A stretch of 14,038 bases of DNA. Origin: JADFNO01 sp965369945. Lineage in GTDB: Bacteria; Planctomycetota; Phycisphaerae; Phycisphaerales; SM1A02. The stretch is from positions 1 through 14,038 of the forward strand of contig CBDUST010000093.1 in the NCBI GenBank assembly GCA_965369945.1. Direction: 5' to 3'. Numbering within the stretch: position 1 is the first letter of the stretch; every line of letters starts with the position of its first letter. A program made the position numbers and the translations under genes. Shown here piece after piece: positions 6,323 through 12,563 of this stretch. The notes under the pieces were generated by a model. It was not told the DNA's origin. It saw nothing but the letters and a program-made list of their open reading frames with translations, and did not search any database.

Positions 6323-7120
6323 ATGCCAAAAATACTAACGCAAGAACAACTTCGAAGAGTAAAGATGTTGCCGTTTTGTTACCTGTGCGGAAGGTCATTC
6401 TCGCCTAAAGACCCGGCTACGGATGATCACGCTCCCCCTACATCAATCTTCGCAAAGAAAGATCGTGATACACCGTTAATTCTCCCAGCTCACTATAGCT
6501 GCAATGCCGCCCAGTCCAGAGACGACGAACGAACCGGTCAAATGCTAGCTCTGATGCACGGGAAGGCTCCGCCGAAGGGCAATCAGCTTATCGAGGCTGT
6601 TGTAGTCACCGATACCGCCAGCGGAACAACGGTAGGAGGTATCCGGAAAGTTAATCTCGAACGATCTGTTGTACGGTGTCTACGCGCCTTTCACGCGGCA
6701 CTGTATCAACAGTTTCTAGCCGATCATCCTGAGTCCTTCTTCTCGCTCTCACTCGCGATTCCGTCTGGACCACTCACCGAGTCTGGTGAGATTCGCTTCG
6801 ACGAGATTCCACAGGTCCACCGGCCGATAGTTCGAAAGATTCGAGAGAATCGCCTCGCGGGGAAGTTGGATCGGATCAAATGTCGGCGTGGCGAATGTAG
6901 GTACGACTGCGTATGGGATCGTCTTGACGATGGGAGACCCGCGTGCCTATTCGCTCTCGATATATACGACCTGAGAGATTTTGGCGCAACCGGTGTTACG
7001 ACGCCCCGTGGGTGTGTCGGTATCTACTGTCCGCCCAACGGCTTCCCTTCCGACGCGACAAGGCGGAGTTTTCTTGAGCTCGGCCATGTTCGTATGGAAG
7101 AATTCAATCCGTTTGACTAA
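6323..7120 (+). CDS. HNH-type zinc-finger endonuclease-like protein, 265 aa
   Basis: The N-terminal part carries an HNH-like zinc motif: C19 and C22 (FCYLCGRSF), then D34-H35 (TDDHAPPTSIF), then H56, C59 and N60 (LPAHYSCN). HNH modules cut DNA or RNA using a metal ion; DDHAPP followed by a LPAH..CN pair is the usual layout of this subgroup. The remaining 200 residues are unrecognised and include a second cysteine pair (KCRRGECRYDC). No methyltransferase, specificity or toxin-antitoxin partner is adjacent, so its role is open: defence nuclease, mobile-element remnant or housekeeping enzyme. It has no clear Shine-Dalgarno. Codons such as aga, cta and ata are more frequent than in the chaperonin genes, consistent with recent acquisition. 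Confidence 0.68.
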   Translation: MPKILTQEQLRRVKMLPFCYLCGRSFSPKDPATDDHAPPTSIFAKKDRDTPLILPAHYSCNAAQSRDDERTGQMLALMHGKAPPKGNQLIEAVVVTDTASGTTVGGIRKVNLERSVVRCLRAFHAALYQQFLADHPESFFSLSLAIPSGPLTESGEIRFDEIPQVHRPIVRKIRENRLAGKLDRIKCRRGECRYDCVWDRLDDGRPACLFALDIYDLRDFGATGVTTPRGCVGIYCPPNGFPSDATRRSFLELGHVRMEEFNPFD

Positions 7121-7145
7121 GCCCTTCACCGTGTGGTCGGGCTTT
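7119..7145 (+). terminator. Possible terminator after the HNH gene
   Basis: AAGCCC overlaps the stop codon and pairs with GGGCTT (7139-7144), with an inner ACC/GGT pair around GTGT. Only TTTGGGTCTT follows, so the U-tract is weak. Confidence 0.35.
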
Positions 7146-7156
7146 GGGTCTTGCGC

Positions 7157-7312
7157 CTATGGCTCCGCTTCCCACACTTCGGCACGCGCGTAGTCGGTTG
7201 CATCTGCCCGATCGTCGCGGGTTATCAGTTTGACAATCAGTTCCGCTGATGTGAACGCGACTGCGCCGTTGCGGTAGTCGCCGGCGAGTGTTTGCAGCGC
7301 TTGGGTCACCAT
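7157..7312 (-). pseudogene. Short coding remnant or 51-aa small protein
   Basis: The minus-strand frame from an ATG at 7312 gives 51 residues with natural composition and GC-rich third positions (MVTQALQTLAGDY, then AFTSAELIVKLITRDDRADA). The frame stays open further upstream through SDNPKFPDQ, then passes into the hairpin, G-run and REP stretch, where the translation becomes proline- and arginine-rich and no longer protein-like. The simplest reading is the C-terminal end of an older gene whose front was lost when the REP/RAYT material arrived. A genuine small protein is possible. I do not recognise the family. Confidence 0.35.
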
Positions 7313-7369
7313 CTGATCCGGGAATTTGGGGTTGTCAGAGATGGGAGGACGGTGTGCAGGGAAGAGAAT

Positions 7370-7391
7370 CCCGGGCACGGGAGTGCCTGGG
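7370..7391 (+). other. Imperfect hairpin upstream of REP
   Basis: CCCGGGCAC (7370-7378) and GTGCCTGGG (7383-7391) pair over nine positions with one G-U, around loop GGGA. It is different in sequence from the REP palindromes. No T-run of terminator type follows. Confidence 0.5.
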
Positions 7392-7412
7392 CTTTGGGGC
7401 GGGGGTTGGGGG
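7389..7412 (+). other. G-quadruplex-type motif
   Basis: Four runs of three or more G are separated by CTTT, C and TT (GGG at 7389, GGGG at 7396, GGGGG at 7401, GGGGG at 7408). This meets the usual G3+N1-7 pattern. It overlaps the 3' arm of the preceding hairpin, so the two structures would compete. Confidence 0.5.
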
Positions 7413-7418
7413 ATGGAA

Positions 7419-7430
7419 CCCACGGATTGC
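7419..7430 (+). repeat. Half REP element
   Basis: CCCACGGATTGC repeats exactly the first arm and loop start of the full REP at 7445, in the same orientation and 26 bp upstream. The second arm is missing; GGAT at 7434-7437 is the only trace. Confidence 0.65.
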
Positions 7431-7444
7431 ACCCGGATAAGAGT

Positions 7445-7472
7445 CCCACGGATTGCTATCCGTGGGCGTCGA
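7445..7472 (+). repeat. REP palindrome 1
   Basis: Arms CCCACGGAT (7445-7453) and ATCCGTGGG (7458-7466) form a perfect 9-bp stem with loop TGCT, followed by the one-sided tail CGTCGA. The tail ends four bases before the last base of the RAYT stop codon at 7477. Read on the RAYT strand the order is GACG then hairpin, the layout known for REP elements recognised by RAYT proteins, where GTAG is the usual tetranucleotide. Confidence 0.85.
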
Positions 7473-7476
7473 GGGG

Positions 7477-8046
7477 TCAAACCCTGTAGTGATCGTTCAC
7501 CCAAATAACGGCGCCCTCTTCTTGGTGCCGTTGAATGTAATCTACGACGTTATCAAAGTGACTTTGATCTGTAATGGGAACAACCGTCGTGCGCTTAGAC
7601 CACAATCCGCCGGGCGGAATACTTCCATTCTCGCTGAGCCGGCGTGATGCGCGTTTGCGAGCAATTCCAAAGTAATGCCGCGCCGGATCGCCGATCAGCT
7701 TCCCGCCCGATGTTCTACGACCACGCACAAACCTGGCTAAAACATGCGCATGCGTCGGAGAAACGCTCATCACCGCAGATGGAACCTGATTGAACGCAAG
7801 CGATTCCACTATCGCGTCCAATACGACCTGCTGTTGGTCCTCACGAAGCGTTACCTCATCGCGCTGCATTAGCTTCTGAGAATGTTCGTGCAACGGGTCA
7901 TATTTCCCGCGTGGCGGCGGACTCTTGTAATCCCCATCGATATGTTGGCGATGCTCGCGAGTGCGCCAGCCGCGCGGATCACCAGGCAACCACGAACCAT
8001 ATGTGTTCCCGACGCAGTGATACCAATCCTGCCATGCAGCACCCAT
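7477..8046 (-). CDS. RAYT: REP-associated tyrosine (Y1/IS200-like) transposase
   Basis: The product has 189 residues. SVSPTHAHVLARF carries the metal-binding HUH motif (H99-A100-H101), and HFDNVVDYIQRH carries the likely catalytic tyrosine Y170. The N-terminus (QDWYHCVGNTYGSWLPGDPRGWRTR) is of a type common in single-copy RAYT proteins. These enzymes nick single-stranded DNA at REP hairpins and are thought to spread REP elements; they are usually domesticated and not self-mobile. Here REP 1 lies immediately beyond the stop codon and REP 3 lies 43 bp before the start, so the gene is bracketed by its presumed substrate. The frame and both motifs are intact. There are no terminal inverted repeats of a classic insertion sequence. 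Confidence 0.9.
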   Translation of the reverse strand: MGAAWQDWYHCVGNTYGSWLPGDPRGWRTREHRQHIDGDYKSPPPRGKYDPLHEHSQKLMQRDEVTLREDQQQVVLDAIVESLAFNQVPSAVMSVSPTHAHVLARFVRGRRTSGGKLIGDPARHYFGIARKRASRRLSENGSIPPGGLWSKRTTVVPITDQSHFDNVVDYIQRHQEEGAVIWVNDHYRV

Positions 8047-8088
8047 ACTTCGAGTATACGGAGTCCCTCCTCAATGCGCCCCCCCGAC

Positions 8089-8118
8089 GACGCCCACGGG
8101 TTGCTACCCGTGGGCGTC
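8089..8118 (+). repeat. REP palindrome 3 (longest copy)
   Basis: Arms GACGCCCACGGGT (8089-8101) and ACCCGTGGGCGTC (8106-8118) form a perfect 13-bp stem around loop TGCT. The core matches the other REP copies except that the A:T pair next to last before the loop is now G:C, changed on both arms. GACG and CGTC are present on both sides, whereas the other copies have only CGTC. Confidence 0.85.
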
Positions 8119-8170
8119 AGGGCGCGTGATTGGGGTCGCTGCATCCTCCGCCGCGCTATCATCCACCACT

Positions 8171-8674
8171 ATGCCAACCGACCATCCACAACGAGTTGCT
8201 GATCTTCTGAGTGATCGTGATCCGATTGGGGTTCTAAGAAGCACGGCACGACGCTTAGAAGAGATCACGACCGCGCATTCGGCCGATGTTCTGCGACGGC
8301 GGCCGTTTGAGGGCAAATGGACGCCGAACGAAATCCTCGGCCATTTGGTTGATCACGAAATCGTGTCGACGTGCAGGATTCGTACGATGCGGTTCGATGA
8401 TATGCCGTGGCTATCGCCTTATGACCAGGAGCGGTGGGTGCAGATGCAAGGCCACAACGAGCGTGAGCCCGGCGAGTTGGTTCGGCGATTCATCGAGCTG
8501 CGGAATCTGAATCTTGAGCAGTACGAATCGCTTTCACCTTATGAGTTGACTCGCGCCCATCCGCGCGGCGGGGGCAGTGAGATCGCGCTGGCCGATCTGA
8601 TGCGCGTGCACGCGGAGCATGATCTATCGCATCTCGATCAGATCGATCGTTATCTTGAGAGTCTGGTTGGTTAG
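8171..8674 (+). CDS. DinB/YfiT-superfamily putative metalloenzyme
   Basis: The product has 167 residues from the ATG at 8171; an upstream GTG at 8126 would add 15 residues of low quality, so I prefer the ATG. The four-helix DinB pattern is visible: WTPNEILGHLVDHE gives the first metal ligand (H58), and HAEHDLSHLDQIDRYLESL near the C-terminus gives the HxxxH pair (H150, H154). DinB-fold proteins bind a divalent metal and include thiol-dependent transferases and hydrolases; the substrate here cannot be told. It lies between REP 3 and the convergent pilin-like gene, whose stop overlaps its own by four bases. A second DinB protein is 1.3 kb downstream but the two are divergent in sequence. Confidence 0.85.
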   Translation: MPTDHPQRVADLLSDRDPIGVLRSTARRLEEITTAHSADVLRRRPFEGKWTPNEILGHLVDHEIVSTCRIRTMRFDDMPWLSPYDQERWVQMQGHNEREPGELVRRFIELRNLNLEQYESLSPYELTRAHPRGGGSEIALADLMRVHAEHDLSHLDQIDRYLESLVG

Positions 8675-9162
8675 TCGGCGACGATGAAGTAATACCGATC
8701 GCCAGCGATCTTTCGGAAACCACCGGTCGCGAGGTCGCCGTCGTCGACGGCAGCGTCGATCTGAGCCATGTAGGCGTCGTCGCGGGTCACGCCGCTGCCG
8801 TTGAAATGAACGCCAAGTGCAGAAGTGACGCCGAAGGAATTCAGCTCCGCGTCCCACACGCCGCCGAGCGGCGTGCCGCCAACCCACTTCTCCGCTTGCA
8901 CATATTGCTCGAAGCCAGCCGGCAAGGCGCCCGAGCTAGAATCCTCCAGGAACTGGCCGGTATCCAGCTGGAATCTCATCGCCGACTCGACGAACGTCTT
9001 GCCAGTGATGAGGAACGCTGCTCTCATCGCGTCGTCACTGGCATCGCGAAACTGCGCAATCACCACAGAGGCAAGTATGCCGAGGATGACCACAACGACA
9101 AGAATCTCGATGAGAGTGAAGCCCCGGCGCTTGATTCTGTTCTTTGATTGTCTGTTGATCAT
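8671..9162 (-). CDS. Type IV pilin / type II secretion pseudopilin-like protein
   Basis: The product has 163 residues from the ATG at 9162. The class III signal is clear: a short basic leader (MINRQSKNRIKRRG), cleavage after G14, F15 as first mature residue and E19 as the fifth, then the hydrophobic helix LIEILVVVVILGILASVVIA. A prepilin peptidase would cleave and methylate it; the mature subunit would enter a type IV pilus or type II secretion pseudopilus. The C-terminal domain (GTPLGGVWDAELNSFG, GDRYYFIVAD) is specific and lacks the pair of cysteines of many pilins. No other pilus or secretion gene is nearby, so it is an orphan subunit, as is common in Planctomycetota. The stop overlaps the end of the DinB gene. 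Confidence 0.88.
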   Translation of the reverse strand: MINRQSKNRIKRRGFTLIEILVVVVILGILASVVIAQFRDASDDAMRAAFLITGKTFVESAMRFQLDTGQFLEDSSSGALPAGFEQYVQAEKWVGGTPLGGVWDAELNSFGVTSALGVHFNGSGVTRDDAYMAQIDAAVDDGDLATGGFRKIAGDRYYFIVAD

Positions 9163-9182
9163 GCGTCCATCCGCCCGACCGC

Positions 9183-9199
9183 CGAGCAGACCTCCGGTC
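9183..9199. other. Small inverted repeat upstream of the pilin-like gene
   Basis: Within this stretch CAGACC and GGTCTG pair around TCC, about 25 bp before the pilin start. It may be a leader hairpin or a regulator site. The rest of 9163-9362 holds only a minus-strand open frame (KWLIGRLDHSVWESWALVKA) that ends at 9210; it is protein-like but without a family or start. Confidence 0.25.
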
Positions 9200-9362
9200 T
9201 GTCTGGGATCTACTCGTATAGCATCCAATACACCGGGCCGGCGGGTGGCCCCGTACGCCGGATTTCAGGGGCTTTCACCAGCGCCCAGCTTTCCCAAACG
9301 GAGTGATCCAAGCGACCGATCAACCACTTGACAACCCCGGCCTCATAGAAGGCATAGAGAAA

Positions 9363-9390
9363 CCCACGGATTGCTATCCGTGGGCGTCGA
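9363..9390 (+). repeat. REP palindrome 2
   Basis: Arms CCCACGGAT (9363-9371) and ATCCGTGGG (9376-9384) with loop TGCT and tail CGTCGA. The 28 bp are identical to REP 1 at 7445-7472, in the same orientation. It lies 20 bp beyond the stop of the lipoprotein gene. Both copies are outside genes, as expected for REP elements. Confidence 0.85.
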
Positions 9391-9409
9391 TACGTGATTT
9401 CGCCGTTCC

Positions 9410-9838
9410 TCACCAGTCGCGATTGCCTTGGGCATGGGATTTTCCCCTACCCTTGCCTTTACCTTTTCCCTTACCTGGATGCTTCTTAGCGATAATGGCG
9501 TGCTGCTTGTAGGGTGTTTGCGCATCAAGCTCGATTGAGACGTGATCGCCGAGATTCAATGCGAGACGGCTGGGTAGTTCCACGCCGACTTTCCAAGCCT
9601 CACCTTCGAGCCAGAAGTATGTGCCTCGATCCGGCGCGTAATACACGTGTTGATCCGGATAGTAGTGGTATCCGAACTTCTTGCGGTACCCATGTGCCGG
9701 TGCATGAGCCGGCGGACCTTGCCGGGAAGCGGTCGACGGTGAATTGGATTTACCGATTGTGACGCCGGCGCGTTGGCAGCCGATCATTCCGACCGCCAGT
9801 GCGACCGACAGTCCAGTGATGTTCAGGAATCGATTCAT
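9410..9838 (-). CDS. Small putative lipoprotein with (GK)n tail
   Basis: The product has 142 residues. The N-terminus is a lipoprotein signal (MNRFLNITGLSVALAVGMIGC) with the lipobox ending at C21, so it should be lipid-anchored. The middle (HGYRKKFGYHYYPDQHVYY, then GTYFWLEGEAWKVGVELP) is rich in Tyr and His and resembles planctomycete envelope proteins. The end is a basic run (KHPGKGKGKGKGRGKSH) that could bind polyanions. GGAGAT lies seven bases before the ATG. REP 2 lies just beyond the stop. The function is unknown. Confidence 0.78.
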   Translation of the reverse strand: MNRFLNITGLSVALAVGMIGCQRAGVTIGKSNSPSTASRQGPPAHAPAHGYRKKFGYHYYPDQHVYYAPDRGTYFWLEGEAWKVGVELPSRLALNLGDHVSIELDAQTPYKQHAIIAKKHPGKGKGKGKGRGKSHAQGNRDW

Positions 9839-9956
9839 TTGAGATCTCCGATCATTGTGGATTGACTGGGCAGACTGTTGTATATCGCCCCAGCGATTGC
9901 GGCTCTTGAGTCACCTGCGAGCCACGCGGACGCAGTATTGCGTGATAATCAAGCCG

Positions 9957-10499
9957 TTACTTCGGGATGATGCCAAGGTACGCCCTCCAGAGCCCAACTT
10001 CGTTGCGGTACTGATACGACATCGACCTACAGATTTGAGCGATGTGGTGAAGATCGTGCACGGCCCACGTGGCCAGCAGCTGACGGAGCGTAACCGGTCC
10101 AAACTCCGGATGGGTTGCCCGAAGGTCCAGCATCTGCGAGTCGAGGCGAATTGCCTTGAGTTGGACGAGATTCTCGGCGCGCAGTGTTTGGAATGTATCG
10201 AGCAGGTCGTGAATCGATCTGCCTTTGCTCGCCTCGTACATCGCATACCGATCAAACGGCTCGAATGGACGGGACTCGCCGTGCTCTAGTGTGATCCGGG
10301 CACGTGCTATCCAATCTTCGCGCTCCCCGTGGATGAGATGACCTACCACGTCGAACGGGCTGAAGGTCCGCTCGCCATAGTTGTTGCGCACCCAGGGTTC
10401 GCTGAGGTCTCGCAGTAAGGCCCGCAGCACATCCGGTGTTGAACTAAGGATCTCGATCGTATGGTCGAGGCTGAATTCCACTGAAACTGCTCCGGGCAT
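9957..10499 (-). CDS. DinB-superfamily putative metalloenzyme (second copy)
   Basis: The product has 180 residues. The DinB metal triad is visible: H54 in FDVVGHLIHGERED and the HxxxH pair H148/H152 in WAVHDLHHIAQI. The helices between match a four-helix DinB bundle (FQTLRAENLVQLKAIRLDS). It belongs to the same superfamily as the gene at 8171 but shares only the motif positions, so the two are likely separate subfamilies. It lies 43 bp downstream of the repeat-protein gene on the same strand and may be co-transcribed with it. The reaction is unknown; DNA-damage induction is known for the family founder and cannot be inferred here. The 118 bp after the stop hold only a weak ACGCA/TGCGT hairpin. 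Confidence 0.85.
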   Translation of the reverse strand: MPGAVSVEFSLDHTIEILSSTPDVLRALLRDLSEPWVRNNYGERTFSPFDVVGHLIHGEREDWIARARITLEHGESRPFEPFDRYAMYEASKGRSIHDLLDTFQTLRAENLVQLKAIRLDSQMLDLRATHPEFGPVTLRQLLATWAVHDLHHIAQICRSMSYQYRNEVGLWRAYLGIIPK

Positions 10500-10542
10500 G
10501 GTTGTCGGAAACTCGGGCGGTGAAAACCGCTTGGCGATGTTA

Positions 10543-11448
10543 CTACGTTGTCTGCGGATGCCGTCGACGCTCGTCTAACAGCTTGGCCAATGTTGTTCCG
10601 CCGCGCAGCCCTCGTCCACCGAGTCTTAGTCGGCTGTCGATCGCGCCCCACGTCGCGCCGCCGTGTGCGCCGAAGATCACACCGGCTTTGCGGCTCGGCC
10701 AGCGGTTGGTTCGCTCATGATGCGCATCAGCCCAACTCAGTATTCTGTCAACCGTCAATTGGCCGAGTTGCGGGTTATATCCAGCGCCGAAGTGTTCAGT
10801 CAGCAATCTGGACAACGAGGTTCCGCCGTTCAGTCCGCGCCGGCCGTGGCGAAGGGCCATGTCGATTGCGGCCCAGTCTTCGCTGGGCCTTCGGTGCAGC
10901 TTGCCGGACATGGTGACGGGCCAGCGCCCCGTGGCGTCGTAATGTTCCTTGGCCCACTTGCGGACGAGGTTCGTCGTGAGGCGCGGTTTGCCTCGCCCGT
11001 CCCACACGTTGCGCGCCTCGCGCAGCAGCTTGGCCAAGGATGACCCGCCGGGCAGCGTCTTGTTGCCATGCTTTAGATACCGATCGACGGTGACCCACGC
11101 GATTCCCGCTGCGCCGCGCACCGGTCCCGAGTCACGGTCGGGCCAGTGGCCGGTGCATTGATAGTGATAGTCGGACCAGCCGAGGATTTTCTGTCTGGTC
11201 AACTCCGGCCAGGAGCGCCGCGTGTAATTGACGCCGCGCTTTCGGGACAGAACTCGCGCCAACGAATCTCCGCCCGGCAGTCCGCGTCCACCCTTTGTCA
11301 GCGCCGAGTTCACGGCTTCCCACGTTCGGGCTGGTTGGTCGTAGATCGGACCGGCGCGCGAAATGGGCCACTTCCCGGTTCGGGAAAAGTGGGCGTCAGC
11401 CCACGCGAGGATATCCCGTATCGTTAAGGGAGACTGTTTTGCAGCCAT
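10543..11448 (-). CDS. Protein of four tandem 74-75 residue repeats, putative nucleic-acid-binding
   Basis: The product has 301 residues from the ATG at 11448. A TTG at 11586 would add 46 residues of poor quality, so I prefer the ATG. Almost all of it is four repeats, at about 8-82, 83-156, 157-230 and 231-301. Each unit reads L(T)xxxILxWxDxHxxxTGxWPxxxSG, then W..(I/V)...L, then G.RGLPGG.SLA.LL. The spacing is constant to one residue. The W...H....G.WP signature recalls helicase-associated and homing-endonuclease-associated repeats that bind nucleic acid, but this link is by pattern only. No catalytic domain, signal peptide or membrane segment is present. It lies 43 bp upstream of the second DinB gene. 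A modular DNA- or RNA-binding role is inferred, not shown. Confidence 0.8.
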   Translation of the reverse strand: MAAKQSPLTIRDILAWADAHFSRTGKWPISRAGPIYDQPARTWEAVNSALTKGGRGLPGGDSLARVLSRKRGVNYTRRSWPELTRQKILGWSDYHYQCTGHWPDRDSGPVRGAAGIAWVTVDRYLKHGNKTLPGGSSLAKLLREARNVWDGRGKPRLTTNLVRKWAKEHYDATGRWPVTMSGKLHRRPSEDWAAIDMALRHGRRGLNGGTSLSRLLTEHFGAGYNPQLGQLTVDRILSWADAHHERTNRWPSRKAGVIFGAHGGATWGAIDSRLRLGGRGLRGGTTLAKLLDERRRHPQTT

Positions 11449-11901
11449 GGCATCTCTTCGCGGCTGGCGAGGCAACGGCGGGCAGAGCCGCAGGCTGATA
11501 CTGCGTAGCGAACCATGCTCACCAGCATCTAAGCGGACTCTCCCACTCGGATTCTTGTCACGAAACAGTATACCGACTGGGAGCAATCAGCCGCCCCATC
11601 GTGCCCTAGACCACGCGATCACCCCGCGGCAGCCGACATCCGATCTGACTCAGGCTCTACGGGCGGTTCGGAAGCCCCCGGAGACCGCGTCAAGAGTCGG
11701 TCCACCAGCCTGCATAATCGTGCAGACTTGCCGAGTGGAAAATGACGCCGGTTGTATCGCTGTGTGAGCGACCTTTTCGAGGCGTTCTAGCTCTCTCCGC
11801 TGGCCCGCTTGCCTGGCTGTGCTAGGTTCGGACTACCGACGCCGCGCGCTGAGCGCCGACGCCGGTTTCCTTCCGAACAACTTCAAACTGGAGAGGGCAA
11901 G
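11449..11901. other. 453-bp intergenic region without a clear feature
   Basis: This stretch separates two divergent genes. It has to hold both promoters, but I see no convincing -35/-10 pair. TATACT on the minus strand at about 11567-11572 is the best single -10-like box for the repeat-protein gene and lacks a -35 at proper distance. The short open frames here have no protein-like content. Confidence 0.4.
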
Positions 11902-12474
11902 ATGACTAAGAGCACTCGAACGATCGCCATCGCCGCGGCCGCGATACTGACCGGCGCCGCACAGGCTGATCTGATGGGAACGGCCATGGATCTGCAGCTC
12001 GTCCAGTCCGGGTTCGCCGGTGACCTCGTTGGGCCGACCGGCGGATCGTACATCTACGGCGCGCTCGGCAGGTTTGCTCTAGACGAGACCGTCAGTTGGG
12101 ATGCCTTGAGCCCGGCCTTTCATCCGTCGTTTGATAACTCGATCCTGCTGGACTTCACGAACTTCTCCTATTCGGCTTACACCGTCTTCGGGCCCTCTAG
12201 CAGCACGCTGGACATAACCAATCTCTTCGAGGACGTCGAGATCGGAAGCCCCGCGGTCTTCCTTCTCAGTGATCTAAACACGAACATCGCTCAGATTTCG
12301 AACACCTTCGGCAACGGCTTCAGTATCGCCTGGGACGTCGAGACGGTTCTCAACGACAATCCGGCGGCGCCGTCCGTCGTCGTTGGATGGAACTCCGAGC
12401 CGGTTCCCGCGCCCGGCGCGATGGCGCTCTTAGGTTTGGTCTTTCTGGATACGACCCGACGCCGCCGACGCTGA
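11902..12474 (+). CDS. PEP-CTERM sorting-signal protein, exported
   Basis: The product has 190 residues from the ATG at 11902, which has GGAGAGGG about six bases upstream; an earlier in-frame ATG at 11809 lacks this. A signal peptide is clear (MTKSTRTIAIAAAAILTGAAQAD). The C-terminus carries VPAPGAMALLGLVFLDT followed by RRRRR, the VPAPG form of the PEP-CTERM signal. Such proteins are exported, cut and anchored or released by an exosortase. The hydrophobic stretch is short and holds an aspartate, so the signal may be weak. The mature part is acidic and rich in Ser, Phe and Asn (FDNSILLDFTNFSYSAY) and is of unknown function. It is followed by a strong terminator and stands alone. Confidence 0.85.
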   Translation: MTKSTRTIAIAAAAILTGAAQADLMGTAMDLQLVQSGFAGDLVGPTGGSYIYGALGRFALDETVSWDALSPAFHPSFDNSILLDFTNFSYSAYTVFGPSSSTLDITNLFEDVEIGSPAVFLLSDLNTNIAQISNTFGNGFSIAWDVETVLNDNPAAPSVVVGWNSEPVPAPGAMALLGLVFLDTTRRRRR

Positions 12475-12505
12475 AGCGACAACGAAAACTCCTACTGTTG
12501 ACGAA

Positions 12506-12540
12506 ACGCTCGCGGACGAAAGTCCGTGAGCGTTTGTTTG
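12506..12540 (+). terminator. Intrinsic terminator with GAAA tetraloop
   Basis: ACGCTCGCGGAC (12506-12517) pairs with GTCCGTGAGCGT (12522-12533) over 12 positions, one G-U, around a stable GAAA tetraloop. TTTGTTTG follows. It ends the PEP-CTERM gene. It also lies about 30 bp after the kinase stop on the minus strand and may serve both convergent genes. Confidence 0.85.
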
Positions 12541-12563
12541 TCATCGGTGGGCCGGAACGGTGC

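Noticed and set aside
7477..8046. RAYT as a complete IS200/IS605 insertion sequence
   Set aside because: No IS-type ends, no accessory TnpB gene; the flanks are REP palindromes, which fits a domesticated RAYT better.
9210..9413. 67-codon minus-strand frame beginning in REP 2
   Set aside because: Its first third is translated REP; the rest (VVKWLIGRLDHSVWESW) looks natural but has no start of its own and no family, so I mention it only under the intergenic entry.
11389..11404. GTGGGC-GTCA-GCCCAC palindrome resembling a REP
   Set aside because: It lies in the coding sequence for WADAH of repeat unit 1, has a different loop and lacks the REP core.
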